From Galdieria sulphuraria (taxonomy: Eukaryota > Rhodophyta > Bangiophyceae > Galdieriales > Galdieriaceae), in contig NW_005178425.1 in the NCBI RefSeq assembly GCF_000341285.1, positions 97,777-120,017 of the forward strand: DNA of 22,241 bases, given 5' to 3'. Below are positions 8,899 through 18,118 of the stretch, in pieces. The notes under the pieces are model-generated. The model saw only the letters and a list, made by a program, of their open reading frames with translations. It was not told where the DNA came from and did not search any database. A program made the position numbers and the translations under genes. Position 1 is the first letter of the stretch, and every line of letters begins with the position of its first letter.

Positions 8899-10410
8899 AT
8901 GAAGAAGCGAAGATTTCTATTCTCTTTAGGAAAGAGAAAACTTTTTTGGTTAGTAACGATGATTGGTTTTCTATACTTATTTTCTCCCATGGGAAGGAGT
9001 AAATACTTGCCACCAGAAAGACAACGTTTAAACGAACCAACGAGAAAATTACCGCAAAAAGCTGACTTGAAAAGCATTTATTCTCAATTCCAATTTGCGG
9101 ATTCGAAAGAGAGTACTGTGACAGTTATCATAAGTTGCTTTATGCGTCCCAACAGCTTTGAAACCGTTGCTTTGTCTTTTTTGAACCAAACAGCACCCAT
9201 AGTAGATGTCATCGCGTATGTATCCGGTTCACCTTTCAAAGAAGAATATCTTGCAGTGGTTGAAAGAATAAAGAAAGTAGATTCAAGAATATCCGCTTTT
9301 GTCTCAGACGTCAATCTAGGATACTTTGGGAGATTTCAGGTTGCCCTTCAGGTGAATAGTGACTTTGTGGTATTCGCGGACGATGACGTGATTCAAGGAA
9401 GAAAGACGATAGAAGCTTTCATAAAAGCTTATAGATTTGCCGGTTTTGTAGGTGTATTGGGTGTTCGAGGTGTTATATACGATAATATCTTTCCTGCTTG
9501 GTTGAAAAAACTGAAGCCTTCAGTTATATCAAGAAAATATGGAACAATTCAGTCAGAGCTATCGTTTTCCAGTACACGACCAACAGAGATACAAACTCAT
9601 TGGCTGAGCTCAGGTGCTGAAGTAGATACTTTGTTTAGCTTCTGGTTTATGCCTTCATCTTGGGTTCAGTTATTGTATCTTGAACAACCTGTTACCACAT
9701 TGACTGCGGAAGATATCTATATATCCTATATAATACAAAAATATTTGGAAAAACCAACTTATTATTTGTATAGTGACGACCCAGATTTTTGTGGATATCT
9801 TTCTCCAGAATTAGGCAATCATAATAGAAGTTGGGTTGACGTAAAAGACGAATTACCCAATATCACATTATCACAACTTCACGACGCTCTGTCTTCTTCA
9901 TTTGTAACAAGCAATATATCTTCTAGGATGTATCGATGGGTTCGAAATGCTGTTTTAGCTTCTCTTGTAGAACGTGGATTTTATTTGAAGAGAATGGAAA
10001 AACTACGAAGACGCCAAGGTCGTGCATTATTGATATTTCCTAGTTCGTTTGAAAAAAATAACGTGGAACAGACAATAGTGAAGTGTATGGAAGAACCTGA
10101 TACAAGTATCTGGATCTTGTGTAGACAGCCTGATTGCAGGGAATATGTTGGTTCGTCTAACTTCCTTGCAGATATACTGGATGGTCCCTACTCTATTATC
10201 TTTTCTAACAAAATTTTCCGAATAATACTCCCCAATCAAACGAGTCGCAGTTCATATTACTCGAGGTTTTTAATGGATATCACAGCTCTTATGAGAAGTC
10301 AAAAAATATCTGATATTTCAGTAATATCTCCAGACTCGCTGGAACTCCAAACTTTGAAATTGGCGGCACAATTAGAAGAGGTTGAGTTGCATGTATATGA
10401 TAGTCACTGA
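8899..10410 (+). CDS. GT-A-type glycosyltransferase, type II membrane protein
   Basis: A 503-aa intronless protein, probably in the Golgi or ER lumen. A short basic N-terminus (MKKRRF..GKRK) precedes one membrane anchor at about 13-31. The catalytic domain (about 72-320) opens with TVTVIISCFMRPNS, the usual GT2/GT64 entry strand, and has the metal-binding DDD at 161-163 (FADDDV). A SSGAEVD region and an acidic AEDIYISYIIQKY helix (about 270-282) could hold the catalytic base. Sequons occur at N96, N309, N321, N339 and N446, fitting a lumenal location. Residues 375-503 form a second, unrecognised region. The donor and acceptor sugars cannot be told from sequence. ATG 8899 is the first in frame after a stop at 8758-8760; a missed upstream exon is possible. 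Confidence 0.75.
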   Translation: MKKRRFLFSLGKRKLFWLVTMIGFLYLFSPMGRSKYLPPERQRLNEPTRKLPQKADLKSIYSQFQFADSKESTVTVIISCFMRPNSFETVALSFLNQTAPIVDVIAYVSGSPFKEEYLAVVERIKKVDSRISAFVSDVNLGYFGRFQVALQVNSDFVVFADDDVIQGRKTIEAFIKAYRFAGFVGVLGVRGVIYDNIFPAWLKKLKPSVISRKYGTIQSELSFSSTRPTEIQTHWLSSGAEVDTLFSFWFMPSSWVQLLYLEQPVTTLTAEDIYISYIIQKYLEKPTYYLYSDDPDFCGYLSPELGNHNRSWVDVKDELPNITLSQLHDALSSSFVTSNISSRMYRWVRNAVLASLVERGFYLKRMEKLRRRQGRALLIFPSSFEKNNVEQTIVKCMEEPDTSIWILCRQPDCREYVGSSNFLADILDGPYSIIFSNKIFRIILPNQTSRSSYYSRFLMDITALMRSQKISDISVISPDSLELQTLKLAAQLEEVELHVYDSH

Positions 10411-11356
10411 TGCCACATTATTTGCCAACTAGCGATTATGGAAGCAGTTTTAAATATTATCATCTATTTGTTTGAATAGTTTCAGAGATATGAATGTGTT
10501 GAATTGCCAACCACCAAACACAGGGAAAGCAACTGTTTTTTTAGAAAATTTATCTCTACTATTAAGGACATTGAATTTTTTCGACCAATCGACTAAACAA
10601 ATTGATGATGACTACTTGTTTAGAATCAGATACATACAACAAAAATCTTCCAAATAAAATGTCCCATTCAGGTTCAAATTTCAATTTATTCTTTCTCGCA
10701 ACTATAGTTTAGACATTCCAAGAATAAACTCAAACGACAGGCCAAAAGATAAAAGCGAAAAGAAACCAACGCGTAAGATTCAAATAATCCAAATACTTGA
10801 AAGCTAATTCGTGAGAGCATGCGCTTTGCAAGAAAGTTAAGACTGTTACAACTAAAAACATTTTCTTTTTCAAAGTCGTTTGTACTGCAATCATGCAAAT
10901 GAGAAACACAAAGTGGAGATATAAAGCAGGCTTGTTTCAGAAGAAAAAAAATTTTACGTTTCTAAGACAACAAAAGAATGCAATTCACGGTTTTGTAAAA
11001 CGTCCAAAATTAAATATGATTGGTTTCTATCGTTTGGCACCATTTTTACTTTTGGCCAAACCAAGTTTAGGTTAATTTGAATTATTTTTTTTAATATTTA
11101 CAGTTCGTCAACAGAAAATTAAACTTACTGGTTTGAATTAACTTTCCTTTTTCAGAAAAATTAATAGTTTACAAGAGAGGTTGATCTCACTGTGGTTTTA
11201 AATTTTCAGTTTTTCTGCAATTGTACAGCAGCGTTTTAAACTAGTAAAATAGTCTTCTTTATTAAACTTTCTATGCATACGAAATTTTTTGTTTCTGACT
11301 GCGAGCTTTTTGGTTAAGTAATGTATCAGCTACCGATATTGGTTTGCAGGGTCTTT
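10411..11356. other. Long convergent AT-rich spacer, no supported gene
   Basis: Lies between the stop of the glycosyltransferase gene and the stop of the UPRT gene. It holds only short frames on both strands (60-70 codons, mostly lacking ATG or conserved content) and poly-A/T runs. The longest plausible one is a Lys-rich 60-codon plus-strand frame at 10893-11075 with no recognisable family. I found no tRNA box, repeat or pseudogene signature. At 946 bp it is the longest gap in an otherwise compact window. Confidence 0.5.
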
Positions 11357-12200
11357 TTAGAGAGTTCCAAAATACCTGTCTCCAAAATCACCGCAACCGG
11401 GAACTATGAAACCTTTATTGTTCAGGTGTTCGTCTATTTCTCCAGTTACGATGGTTATTTTGGGGAACTCATTATGTACCCGGATTATGCCATCTTTTGA
11501 TGATAAAATATTTACTAAAATAATTTTTTCCTCCTTGACACCTGCTTGAAGCAAAAGTTGCAAAGCCATAGTAGCAGTGCCTCCAGTACCAAGCATAGGA
11601 TCCATCAACAAAACGTGACGTTCCGAAGTATCTTCTGGAAGCTTGGAGTAGTATAAACAAGGCTTTATGGAGTGTTCATCTCGCTGAATCAGGATTTTGC
11701 CTATACGAACGTTTCTACAAACTGCTCTTAAAGCCGTTTCCATCGCTTCTCCAGCGCGAACTATAGAGACTCCTAATATTTTGGTATGGAATTCAACTCC
11801 CTGATAGTTTGCACGAGTTGGAGTTGTCACTTTTTTTTCTTGTACGGGTAGAAAGTTGAGTGCAAATTCGATCACGAGTCCTAGACTTATTGAGCGAAAA
11901 AAGGTTACTTTGCAACACCTTACGAATCACTCTATCTGCGTAGAAGACGAAATCAGAACCGTTGGTATTTTCATCTCTTATGATAGTCATCAGTGCTTTC
12001 AACTGACTGGTTATGGGGTGTACATGTACAGAGTCCATAACGGCATTGGAAAATGCAGATGTTCTTCGTTGTTGTTGTTGTTGGTGGTGGTCTATATCTC
12101 TTTCTCTCAAAGCATGATGGATACTGTCAAAGTGATTTCTCTGTTTTATAAAATAATAGATATGGCGTAATATATCTACAAATGCCATAAAACAAAACAT
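11357..12200 (-). CDS. UPP: Uracil phosphoribosyltransferase, 2 exons
   Basis: Salvages uracil with PRPP to give UMP. Exons are 12200-11924 and 11880-11357, joined by a 43-nt GTAAGG..CTAG intron inside the Arg codon of ADRVIR-LVIEF. The PRPP loop VLLMDPMLGTGGTA (about 183-196) and the uracil-binding GFIVPGCGDFGDRYFGT (about 249-265) are intact, and the core matches eukaryotic and bacterial UPRT throughout. The start is uncertain. ATG 12200 gives 266 aa with a hydrophobic, then Gln-rich, N-terminal extension. ATG 12038 (MDSVHVHPITSQ) gives 212 aa, the typical bacterial size. The first option begins only 13 nt after the stop of the upstream same-strand gene, which favours the shorter protein or a hidden 5' exon. 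Confidence 0.92.
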
Positions 12201-12213
12201 CCGATACAAAAAA

Positions 12214-13955
12214 TCAAACAAAACTTCGCTCTAAAAAGTTTTGCAATTCATCTTCTTTCGTATCCGTCACTCGAAAATAATCACCGTCTTCATTTTCCAT
12301 TGCAAATAAATAATGATTTAAAGTATTTAAAAAGTCATCGTTGGATCTTTCATCAAAATCATCCCAAGAACTAGAGGATAAATACTGCATATCTTTTAAT
12401 TTTCTTTTCGTTCCCAAGCAGTAATTTTGAGGATTCAATTCAAATGGCTCTTCTTGCATACGCTTGGTAACCGACTCCGAAAGCTTTCTTTCGTTTTTGT
12501 TATTGCGTACGAAATTGTCCTATCCAAGTCTCGGTATCCAGAATTCAATAAACTACTCAACTCACCTCAACATCCGACGTTTTCTCGATAGGATCAAAGT
12601 CAATCCACTGCAACGATGCATCCGACTCCGTGCTTTGGTTAACAACTCCATGAGATACATCATATTCACTACTTCTCTCTGATGATGGAAGACTGTAAGT
12701 CACTCCACATTCATATAAGCCGACTTGAAGGTGTTCCATTTCCCCAAGTTTCGTTTCTGTCATGGTATGTCGTTCTCTAACTTCAAAGTCTGCCACGTTA
12801 CCAGCAGTAGTACGAGTTGAATGACTAAACAATTGACTACTTAATAATTCAGCAGCTTGAAAGACAGTTCCTTCTGTTTTCATATTTCCACAATTGGCAT
12901 TGCGTTCCTTGTGTGCTCTCTTTACGGATAAAATATATCTACGGCGTTGCCTTCTTTCCAAGGAGTTCATATTTCCTGACTCTTTCTGCACCGACTTATC
13001 ATCACAATGTTGTCTCTCCATGGATAAAAATTCTTTGATCATCATAGCACCGTCATGTATGTTAATCATACGGTAATTTGATATTTTTCTGAACATGATT
13101 AGGAGAATCCGAGTCTGTCTCATCAGCATTCAAAGATTCTTCATTTGTTTCTCTTAAAACATGGGTGCATTGTCTATAAGGAAGAAAACAATCATCAACT
13201 ACTGACATATCCTTATAAACAGTTTTCCTGGCTGTCCCATAAAAGATACCCAAGTGACGCTTGGCCTTCGCTCTGGATTTTGGGATGATGGAAAGCAGAC
13301 GCTCTTGTGCTAATGAAAGAAGGTGTACTCTAGGGTCTGCAAGTTGTGCTAACATATAAGAGTCTTCTTCACTTTCGGGTTTCTGATCATCCACTCTTTG
13401 CAGTACCAATTCCACTGATTTTAACAACTTGGAAGGTAATTTACCGTGAGGTGGGGCTTCGTATAATACAAAATAACGAATTCTGTGATTGCTATTTGCA
13501 AACTTTAACCACGACGTCATGACAGTGTTGTTCTGGAACCAGTGCAACTGAACAAGCGCATGAGAGTTGAGAATGTGCACAATTCTCATAGCTTACCTCT
13601 AGAAACTCATTGTTGCTCAAATCCAAAGCAAATCTTCTACAAACAGGTTCTACTGTGGGTACCCAATCAGCAGGTAGAACCAAGTGATAATTGGCCAACG
13701 ACTAGAGAGAGGACATCAATTTCGTTCATTTTCTATCGACCGCTTACTTACGTAACCGATGAGTACGCCGTTTACAACGCCAACTGGTTTGAAAAGTTGG
13801 TCTACAAATTTGGGTTTGGAACCAAGGAAGACTCTGTGACGTAAAGCTAAAGAAGAGTCCATGAAAGAGGGTGGTAATTTAGGTTCTTCCCTAGCCAACA
13901 ACCACTCTCTCGCCACTTCGTGTTGTAACAACCTCAACGAATATACGCTACCCAT
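12214..13955 (-). CDS. Five-exon orphan protein, acidic C-terminus
   Basis: I do not recognise the family. Exons worked out by hand are 13955-13752, 13701-13597, 13532-13072, 13013-12566 and 12519-12214. Introns of 50, 64, 58 and 46 nt keep one frame of 507 aa. The donor sites are GTAAGT, GTAAGC, GTATGA and GTGAGT; the third intron, with acceptor GGAGAG, is the least certain. The N-terminal 180 residues look folded, with blocks such as VFLGSKPKFVDQLFKPVG and HLVLPADWVPTVEP. The middle is charged and Arg-rich (ERRQRRRY, VKRAHKER), a possible nuclear signal. The last exon is Asp/Glu-rich (SSWDDFDERSNDDF) and ends LERSFV. Function unknown; a nuclear or regulatory role would be guesswork. Confidence 0.7.
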
Positions 13956-14655
13956 ACTTGCTTAATCCAGAAAAATGAGAAAATGTCTAATTTCCCCATT
14001 TCACACGTGTGTGTGTGTGTGTGTTCGTATCTCATTACCCTTTTCTTTCCCTTCCACTTTCTCCTCCTCTCCTTCGTTCCCAAAACAAAAGGATGCCAAG
14101 GTATGCATTTTTCGTTCAACTTCTTTTGGCGCCAAAATAACAATTTTTTTGGCGCACTTGAAAAAAACCTCTCAAATAATATATATATATATATATGTAT
14201 ATGTATAGAATAGTTAGACAGAACAAATCTCAGATTATCGTAGTTGTAGATTGGATAAGAATTGTTCTGCTTCGTTATCTTTTATAACCATTGTATTTTG
14301 TTGCAGCTATAGTAACCAGAAATATTGACTCCCCTTTTGACCGACACTTGTATAAGAGTGTTTGGTGTTTTGATATAGTCTTCAGGTTTAGATGCAACAA
14401 TTATCCTCTCCGTTGAATATCTCTAGTCATTAGAGTATATGTAGTTTTTTGGAACCAGATTGATGACTACATATGCGCATATACTTGAGCTATGATCAAC
14501 AAAAACCACTAAATTAATTTGAATGGATATGGACGATTGGATCCCCGCAATAGATATGTGATCGGAAGAGGGAGATGTTTACCATCGATTGGAATTGTTC
14601 ATTTTGGGTGGAATTGGGATATATACCTTGAGAGATGAGTTCGTTGTTGCAACGA
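13956..14655. promoter_or_regulatory. Divergent intergenic region with E2F-like palindrome and microsatellites
   Basis: A 700-bp spacer between two divergent orphan genes. It contains a (GT)n tract at about 14007-14022 and a (TA)n tract at about 14180-14196. It also has the perfect palindrome TTTTGGCGCCAAAA at 14124-14137 and a half-site TTTTTTTGGCGC at 14144-14155. TTTTGGCGCC fits the E2F/DP consensus TTTSSCGC well, and the two are spaced about two helical turns apart. Further right, 14421-14482 has several small inverted repeats. No convincing coding frame was found. Confidence 0.45.
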
Positions 14656-15163
14656 ATGAGTGAAGCTAGGAGAAACTTTCAAGAAAGGTAAACTTGAAAT
14701 ATTTCTGTTTCTACATACTCATGAGCGTCGGTTTAGAAAAAATAGAGGGTCGAACGGAACAACCCATCATATGGACCCCAACGATGTCCCAGCTTCACCT
14801 AGAGCAGACTCCTCTGTACATTCAGAACACTCTGTTGCTTCCGCTTGTTCAGATGGAGGGGATTTCCACTCAGAAGAAGAGCGTATGGGGTCTCCTATCC
14901 ACTCCTCACATCTATCCCAGAGTTTGCCTGGTAGCTTGGACTTTTTTATGAAACGCTGGTCTCGAGGTTCTAATAATAATAATAATAGTAAGGTTCAACA
15001 AGAAACAACAAAGCCCATGGATATTCCTTCGGATTCAAGTCCTGTTGATAGTCCAGTAGCTAGCGCACCTCAGGGTCCTGGTTGGTCTTCTAGAAGAGGG
15101 CACGTGGAAAAGGCTGCCAATGTAACCAAATCTTTTCGAGACGTGTGGCTAACTCCTGATTGA
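14656..15163 (+). CDS. Small Ser-rich disordered orphan protein, 2 exons
   Basis: Exons 14656-14687 and 14737-15163 with a 49-nt GTAAAC..TTTAG intron give 152 aa starting MSEARRNFQERKNRG. Splicing is preferred because the downstream frame has no upstream ATG without it. The protein is rich in Ser, Pro, Asp and His, has an Asn run coded by AAT/AAC repeats (about 14970-14988), and is probably disordered. Two compact motifs stand out: SLDFFMKRWSRGS in the middle and the C-terminal VTKSFRDVWLTPD. These look like short binding motifs, with repeated SP sites suited to kinase control. No family recognised. Confidence 0.6.
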
Positions 15164-15569
15164 TATATTGAGTGTATATGGTATTTGTGGTATGTGAGTG
15201 CATATTTGTGGTGGATGAGAAAATGATGACTATGCTTGTTTTGCATAATATATGGGGAGCAGACCTTGTGTATTTTTTATATCATGGCTATTACCATCTC
15301 GAGAATAGATGATGTGTATTCTATTTGACAAAATGATATAACTTTTTATAATCCAATGCTAACCATTCGAATTGAAATTATTACGATAGGAATAAAAACA
15401 CACGAGGATATGCTCTCATCATAAGAAGGAGCCATTACAGAATAGACAGAGAAAGGAAGAAGAAACCAGCATTTGCTCATTTCATTCATTGTCCAAAAAA
15501 AGAAGTTGTGAATCTCTCCTATCGTATGACTATATATTGTTGTGTAAGAGGAGTTTGAATGGGTACTTT
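15164..15569. other. Convergent 3' spacer, nothing recognised
   Basis: 406 bp between the stop of the Ser-rich gene and the stop of the EXPERA gene. It contains AT-rich sequence with one short minus-strand frame that runs into the EXPERA 3' end and shows no conserved content. Both transcripts must end here. Confidence 0.5.
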
Positions 15570-16423
15570 TCACGTTCGAGAAGGTTTCTTTAACGCATCT
15601 CGACTACGCAACCTTCTTGGTTCATCAATGGAAGCGATCACATTTTCTTCCTGAACGGACTGACTAGTACTCAATGTTCCACTACTGCGTCTCTTTGTTT
15701 GTCTCGTTTTCACGATTTCTGTAGATGATGTTTTGCTTTCTCTACTCAGTCTCTTTTTACCACCGGCTACACTTTTCGCTGGATGATAAGTACGATAAGC
15801 AAATAATATCTATCACACACCATTATATGGTGAATCGTTTCCAACATAACATTCACTTACTGGAATAACGAAATAGGGTAAATACGCCGACGTGAATATC
15901 CAAGGTGCAGGGTTCTTATATCTTCCAAATACATATTCCGATATGACAAACAAAAATGAGTATCCAATGATGGAAGCAAACACGACGGCTGGTATACGTA
16001 TCCATCGACTAGCAAGAGTTAAATCAAGTTCTCTATTCCTCATTGCTCACCTCTTCCCGAGTCCACGATATATAGCCACACAACAAGCTGTGCAGAAAAA
16101 GGGATAAATAGTCACCTACAAGTATAAGGATGTATCAACGAGACAATCAATGGGAAAATGTGAACATACCTCGAACCAAGTCATTGCACGAAACCACAAA
16201 GGTGGATTGCCAAGTAGTGGGTCACATAAACGAACCCACCAAGCAACTAATTCTTTGGTCACAGTCGGTGGCCAAGAAGATAAACCAAGTGCTGTACTAT
16301 TGGATACATGTCGCTATTTCAATCCAGTTTGGACTCTCTTTTCAACACTTACGCATCAATAAACCAACTGATGGGTATAAACGAAAGGAAAAATATAAAA
16401 AACAAGGTATCTACGATCAACAT
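15570..16423 (-). CDS. EXPERA-domain membrane protein, sigma-2 receptor/TMEM97-like, 5 exons
   Basis: An ER membrane protein of the EBP/TM6SF2/TMEM97 superfamily, linked to sterol handling. Exons on the minus strand are 16423-16353, 16296-16170, 16115-16051, 16008-15861 and 15809-15570; introns are 56, 54, 42 and 51 nt, and the product is 216 aa. Helix 1 contains FIPISWFID, then VAWWVRLCDPLLG and PPLWFRAMTWFE. Later come SRWIRIPAVV and AYLPYFVIP, in the order of human TMEM97. The two acidic residues known to line the ligand pocket in that family (D29 and D56 in human) are present as D23 and D49. The last exon adds a Ser/Arg/Lys-rich cytosolic tail of about 75 residues, longer than in animals. 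A further upstream exon (ATG 16598, Lys/Glu-rich) could add to the N-terminus through a 70-nt intron, but this is unproven. Confidence 0.85.
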
Positions 16424-16564
16424 ACTTTTTTCATGCAATAATAAAGGAAACGGTGTTCAATCTCTTTCTATGCGGATAGAAATCCAATCGGTACAAGAAA
16501 AACACCAAGTCACGATTGAAGAATTGAATGAACCCCAACACCCTCTCCTCCCTTTCCTCTTCAT

Positions 16565-16588
16565 CCTTCTTCTTCTTCTTCTTCTCTT
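16565..16588. repeat. (CTT)n microsatellite
   Basis: A run of CTT/TTC triplets upstream of the EXPERA gene. Read on the minus strand it would code a Lys run in the optional N-terminal exon starting at ATG 16598. Confidence 0.8.
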
Positions 16589-16718
16589 CGGGGCACATCT
16601 CAACTGGAATCCTATCCAAAGAAAAAATGGCGGGCTAAGTAGCCGTTACATGAGATGGATCCATCATCATCATGGATGGGGGAGTTTTTATGTCGAGAGT
16701 GGGAAGAAAAATACAAAT

Positions 16719-16748
16719 TCTCTCTCTTTTTTCTCTCTTTTTCTCTCT

Positions 16749-16806
<58 letters not shown>
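16719..16806. repeat. Composite (CT)n-(TA)n microsatellite
   Basis: Pyrimidine-rich CT repeats (about 16719-16772) pass directly into an alternating TA tract (about 16773-16806). It lies in the roughly 600-bp divergent spacer between the EXPERA and EgtD genes. The spacer also has AAAAAATGGCGGG at 16622-16634. The frames seen across it on both strands are low-complexity artefacts. Confidence 0.9.
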
Positions 16807-16807
<1 letters not shown>

Positions 16808-17027
16808 CAATAGGACACATCTTCACCATGCTCTATTATTTTATTCATTCATATCCATCATCCATAATGCTGAAATACACTTATTGAAGGAGACAAGTTG
16901 TTTTTTTAAATACTAGTACAAACTATTATTAGATTATTCTACTATCTTGAAAGAGTGATATTTGTTATTATTGATTGGAAAAAGGAGAATCACAAATCTT
17001 CATTGGGATTGGCTGTTGATTAACAAT

Positions 17028-18118
17028 ATGTCATTTGCTTCCCAGTTTCGGTACAAAGTGTTGCGACAAGAAGACGCCACAGAAGCTACCAGACAATTAG
17101 AGTTGGACGTTATTGCAGGTTTACAGTCACAACCTAAACATCTTTCGTCTACCTACTTTTATGACCATGAAGGTAGTGGTAAGTTGTGTTCAACCCTCCG
17201 CGGATGAACACAAATGAATTGTTTTTTTCAGCGTTATATCAACAAATAACCGAATTGGATGAATACTATTTGACTCGTTGTGAATTTGAGATATTAAAGA
17301 CTCACGGTAGAAAGATATGTGATCGTTATTTTGGACACGGCCAACCTGTCAACTTGGTAGAGTTGGGAGCAGGTGATGGAAGAAAAACTAGAGTTTTATT
17401 AAAAGAGTTGTTGGAAGCTCAGGTTGATTTCCAATATGTACCTATTGACATATCGGAGTCTGCTATGAAAGAACTTGTGATTGGTTTAAAGAATGAGTTT
17501 CAAGACAGCCACTTGCAGTGTTTTGGGTTAGTTGGAGACTACAAAGATGGGTTACAGTGGTTATCTTCCCAACAACACTTTAGAAAAAACTTTGTTCTTT
17601 TCTTGGGTTCTTCTATTGGCAACTTTACTAGAGAGAATGCTATTCGCTTTTTACGTGGATTGTCTCAGATATTAAGAGATGGAGATGAGTTGTTATTAGG
17701 AGCTGACTTGTTAAAAGATCCCACGATGATGACTCGAGCCTATATGGATTCGAAACAAGTAACCACCCATTTCAATCTCAATTTATTGAAGCGTATCAAT
17801 CGCGAGTTGGAAGCGGACTTTGATTGTAGTCAGTGGTATCATTATGCGTTTTATCGAAGTGATATTCAGGCAGTGGAAAGTCAGTTGATTTCCAAAGTCC
17901 CTCAACAAGTGTCTATCGGTTCTTCAGGATTGCGTTTTTCGTTTGCCGCTTTTGAATCTATTCATACCGAATATTCTCACAAATATCTTTTACAAGAGTT
18001 GGAAGAGATGGCTGCTTATTCCGGTATGCAGTGTTGTGAGTTTTTGTTGGATGAAAACAAGTGGTTTGTGGACTGTATTTGGAAAGTTGATTGTCACAGC
18101 AAAGGTTTCCGTAGTTGA
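17028..18118 (+). CDS. egtD: EgtD-type L-histidine N-alpha-methyltransferase, 2 exons
   Basis: Predicted to trimethylate histidine to hercynine with SAM, the first step of ergothioneine synthesis. Exons 17028-17178 and 17232-18118 flank a 53-nt GTAAGT..TTTCAG intron that splits the Ala codon in YDHEGS-ALYQQIT. The protein is 345 aa (family about 320). The SAM loop ELGAGDGRKT is at about 94-103, with PIDIS downstream at about 121. FLGSSIGNFTR (about 174-184) is a hallmark of the family. FNLNLLKRINREL (about 231-243) supplies the Asn expected to bind histidine, and FESIHTEYSHKY (about 291-302) keeps the acidic residue near the substrate amine. It is free-standing, without the EgtB-like domain fused to it in fungal Egt1. 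Substrate is inferred from family; related enzymes can use other amino acids. Confidence 0.9.

Noticed and set aside
10671-10682. GGTTCAAAT, similar to a tRNA B box
   Set aside because: No matching A box, acceptor stem or cloverleaf could be drawn around it.
10893-11075. Lys-rich 60-codon plus-strand frame, at first thought a small ribosomal protein
   Set aside because: It matches no ribosomal family I know, and poly-A-rich DNA produces Lys-rich frames by chance.
11856-12170. Plus-strand 104-codon frame over UPRT
   Set aside because: It is antisense to conserved UPRT exon 1 and its intron; the Val/Leu run comes from the CAA/GTT repeat.
15346-15573. Minus-strand 75-codon frame after the EXPERA gene
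   Set aside because: It overlaps the EXPERA stop by 4 bases, has no domain, and lies in the 3' spacer.
16431-16619. Lys/Glu-rich minus-strand frame as an N-terminal exon of the EXPERA gene
   Set aside because: A 70-nt intron could join it, but it adds no family-like sequence and derives from a CTT repeat; kept only as an alternative.
16130-16916. Plus-strand frames with poly-Leu and Ile-Tyr repeats
   Set aside because: They are antisense to EXPERA exons or are translations of CTT, CT and TA microsatellites.
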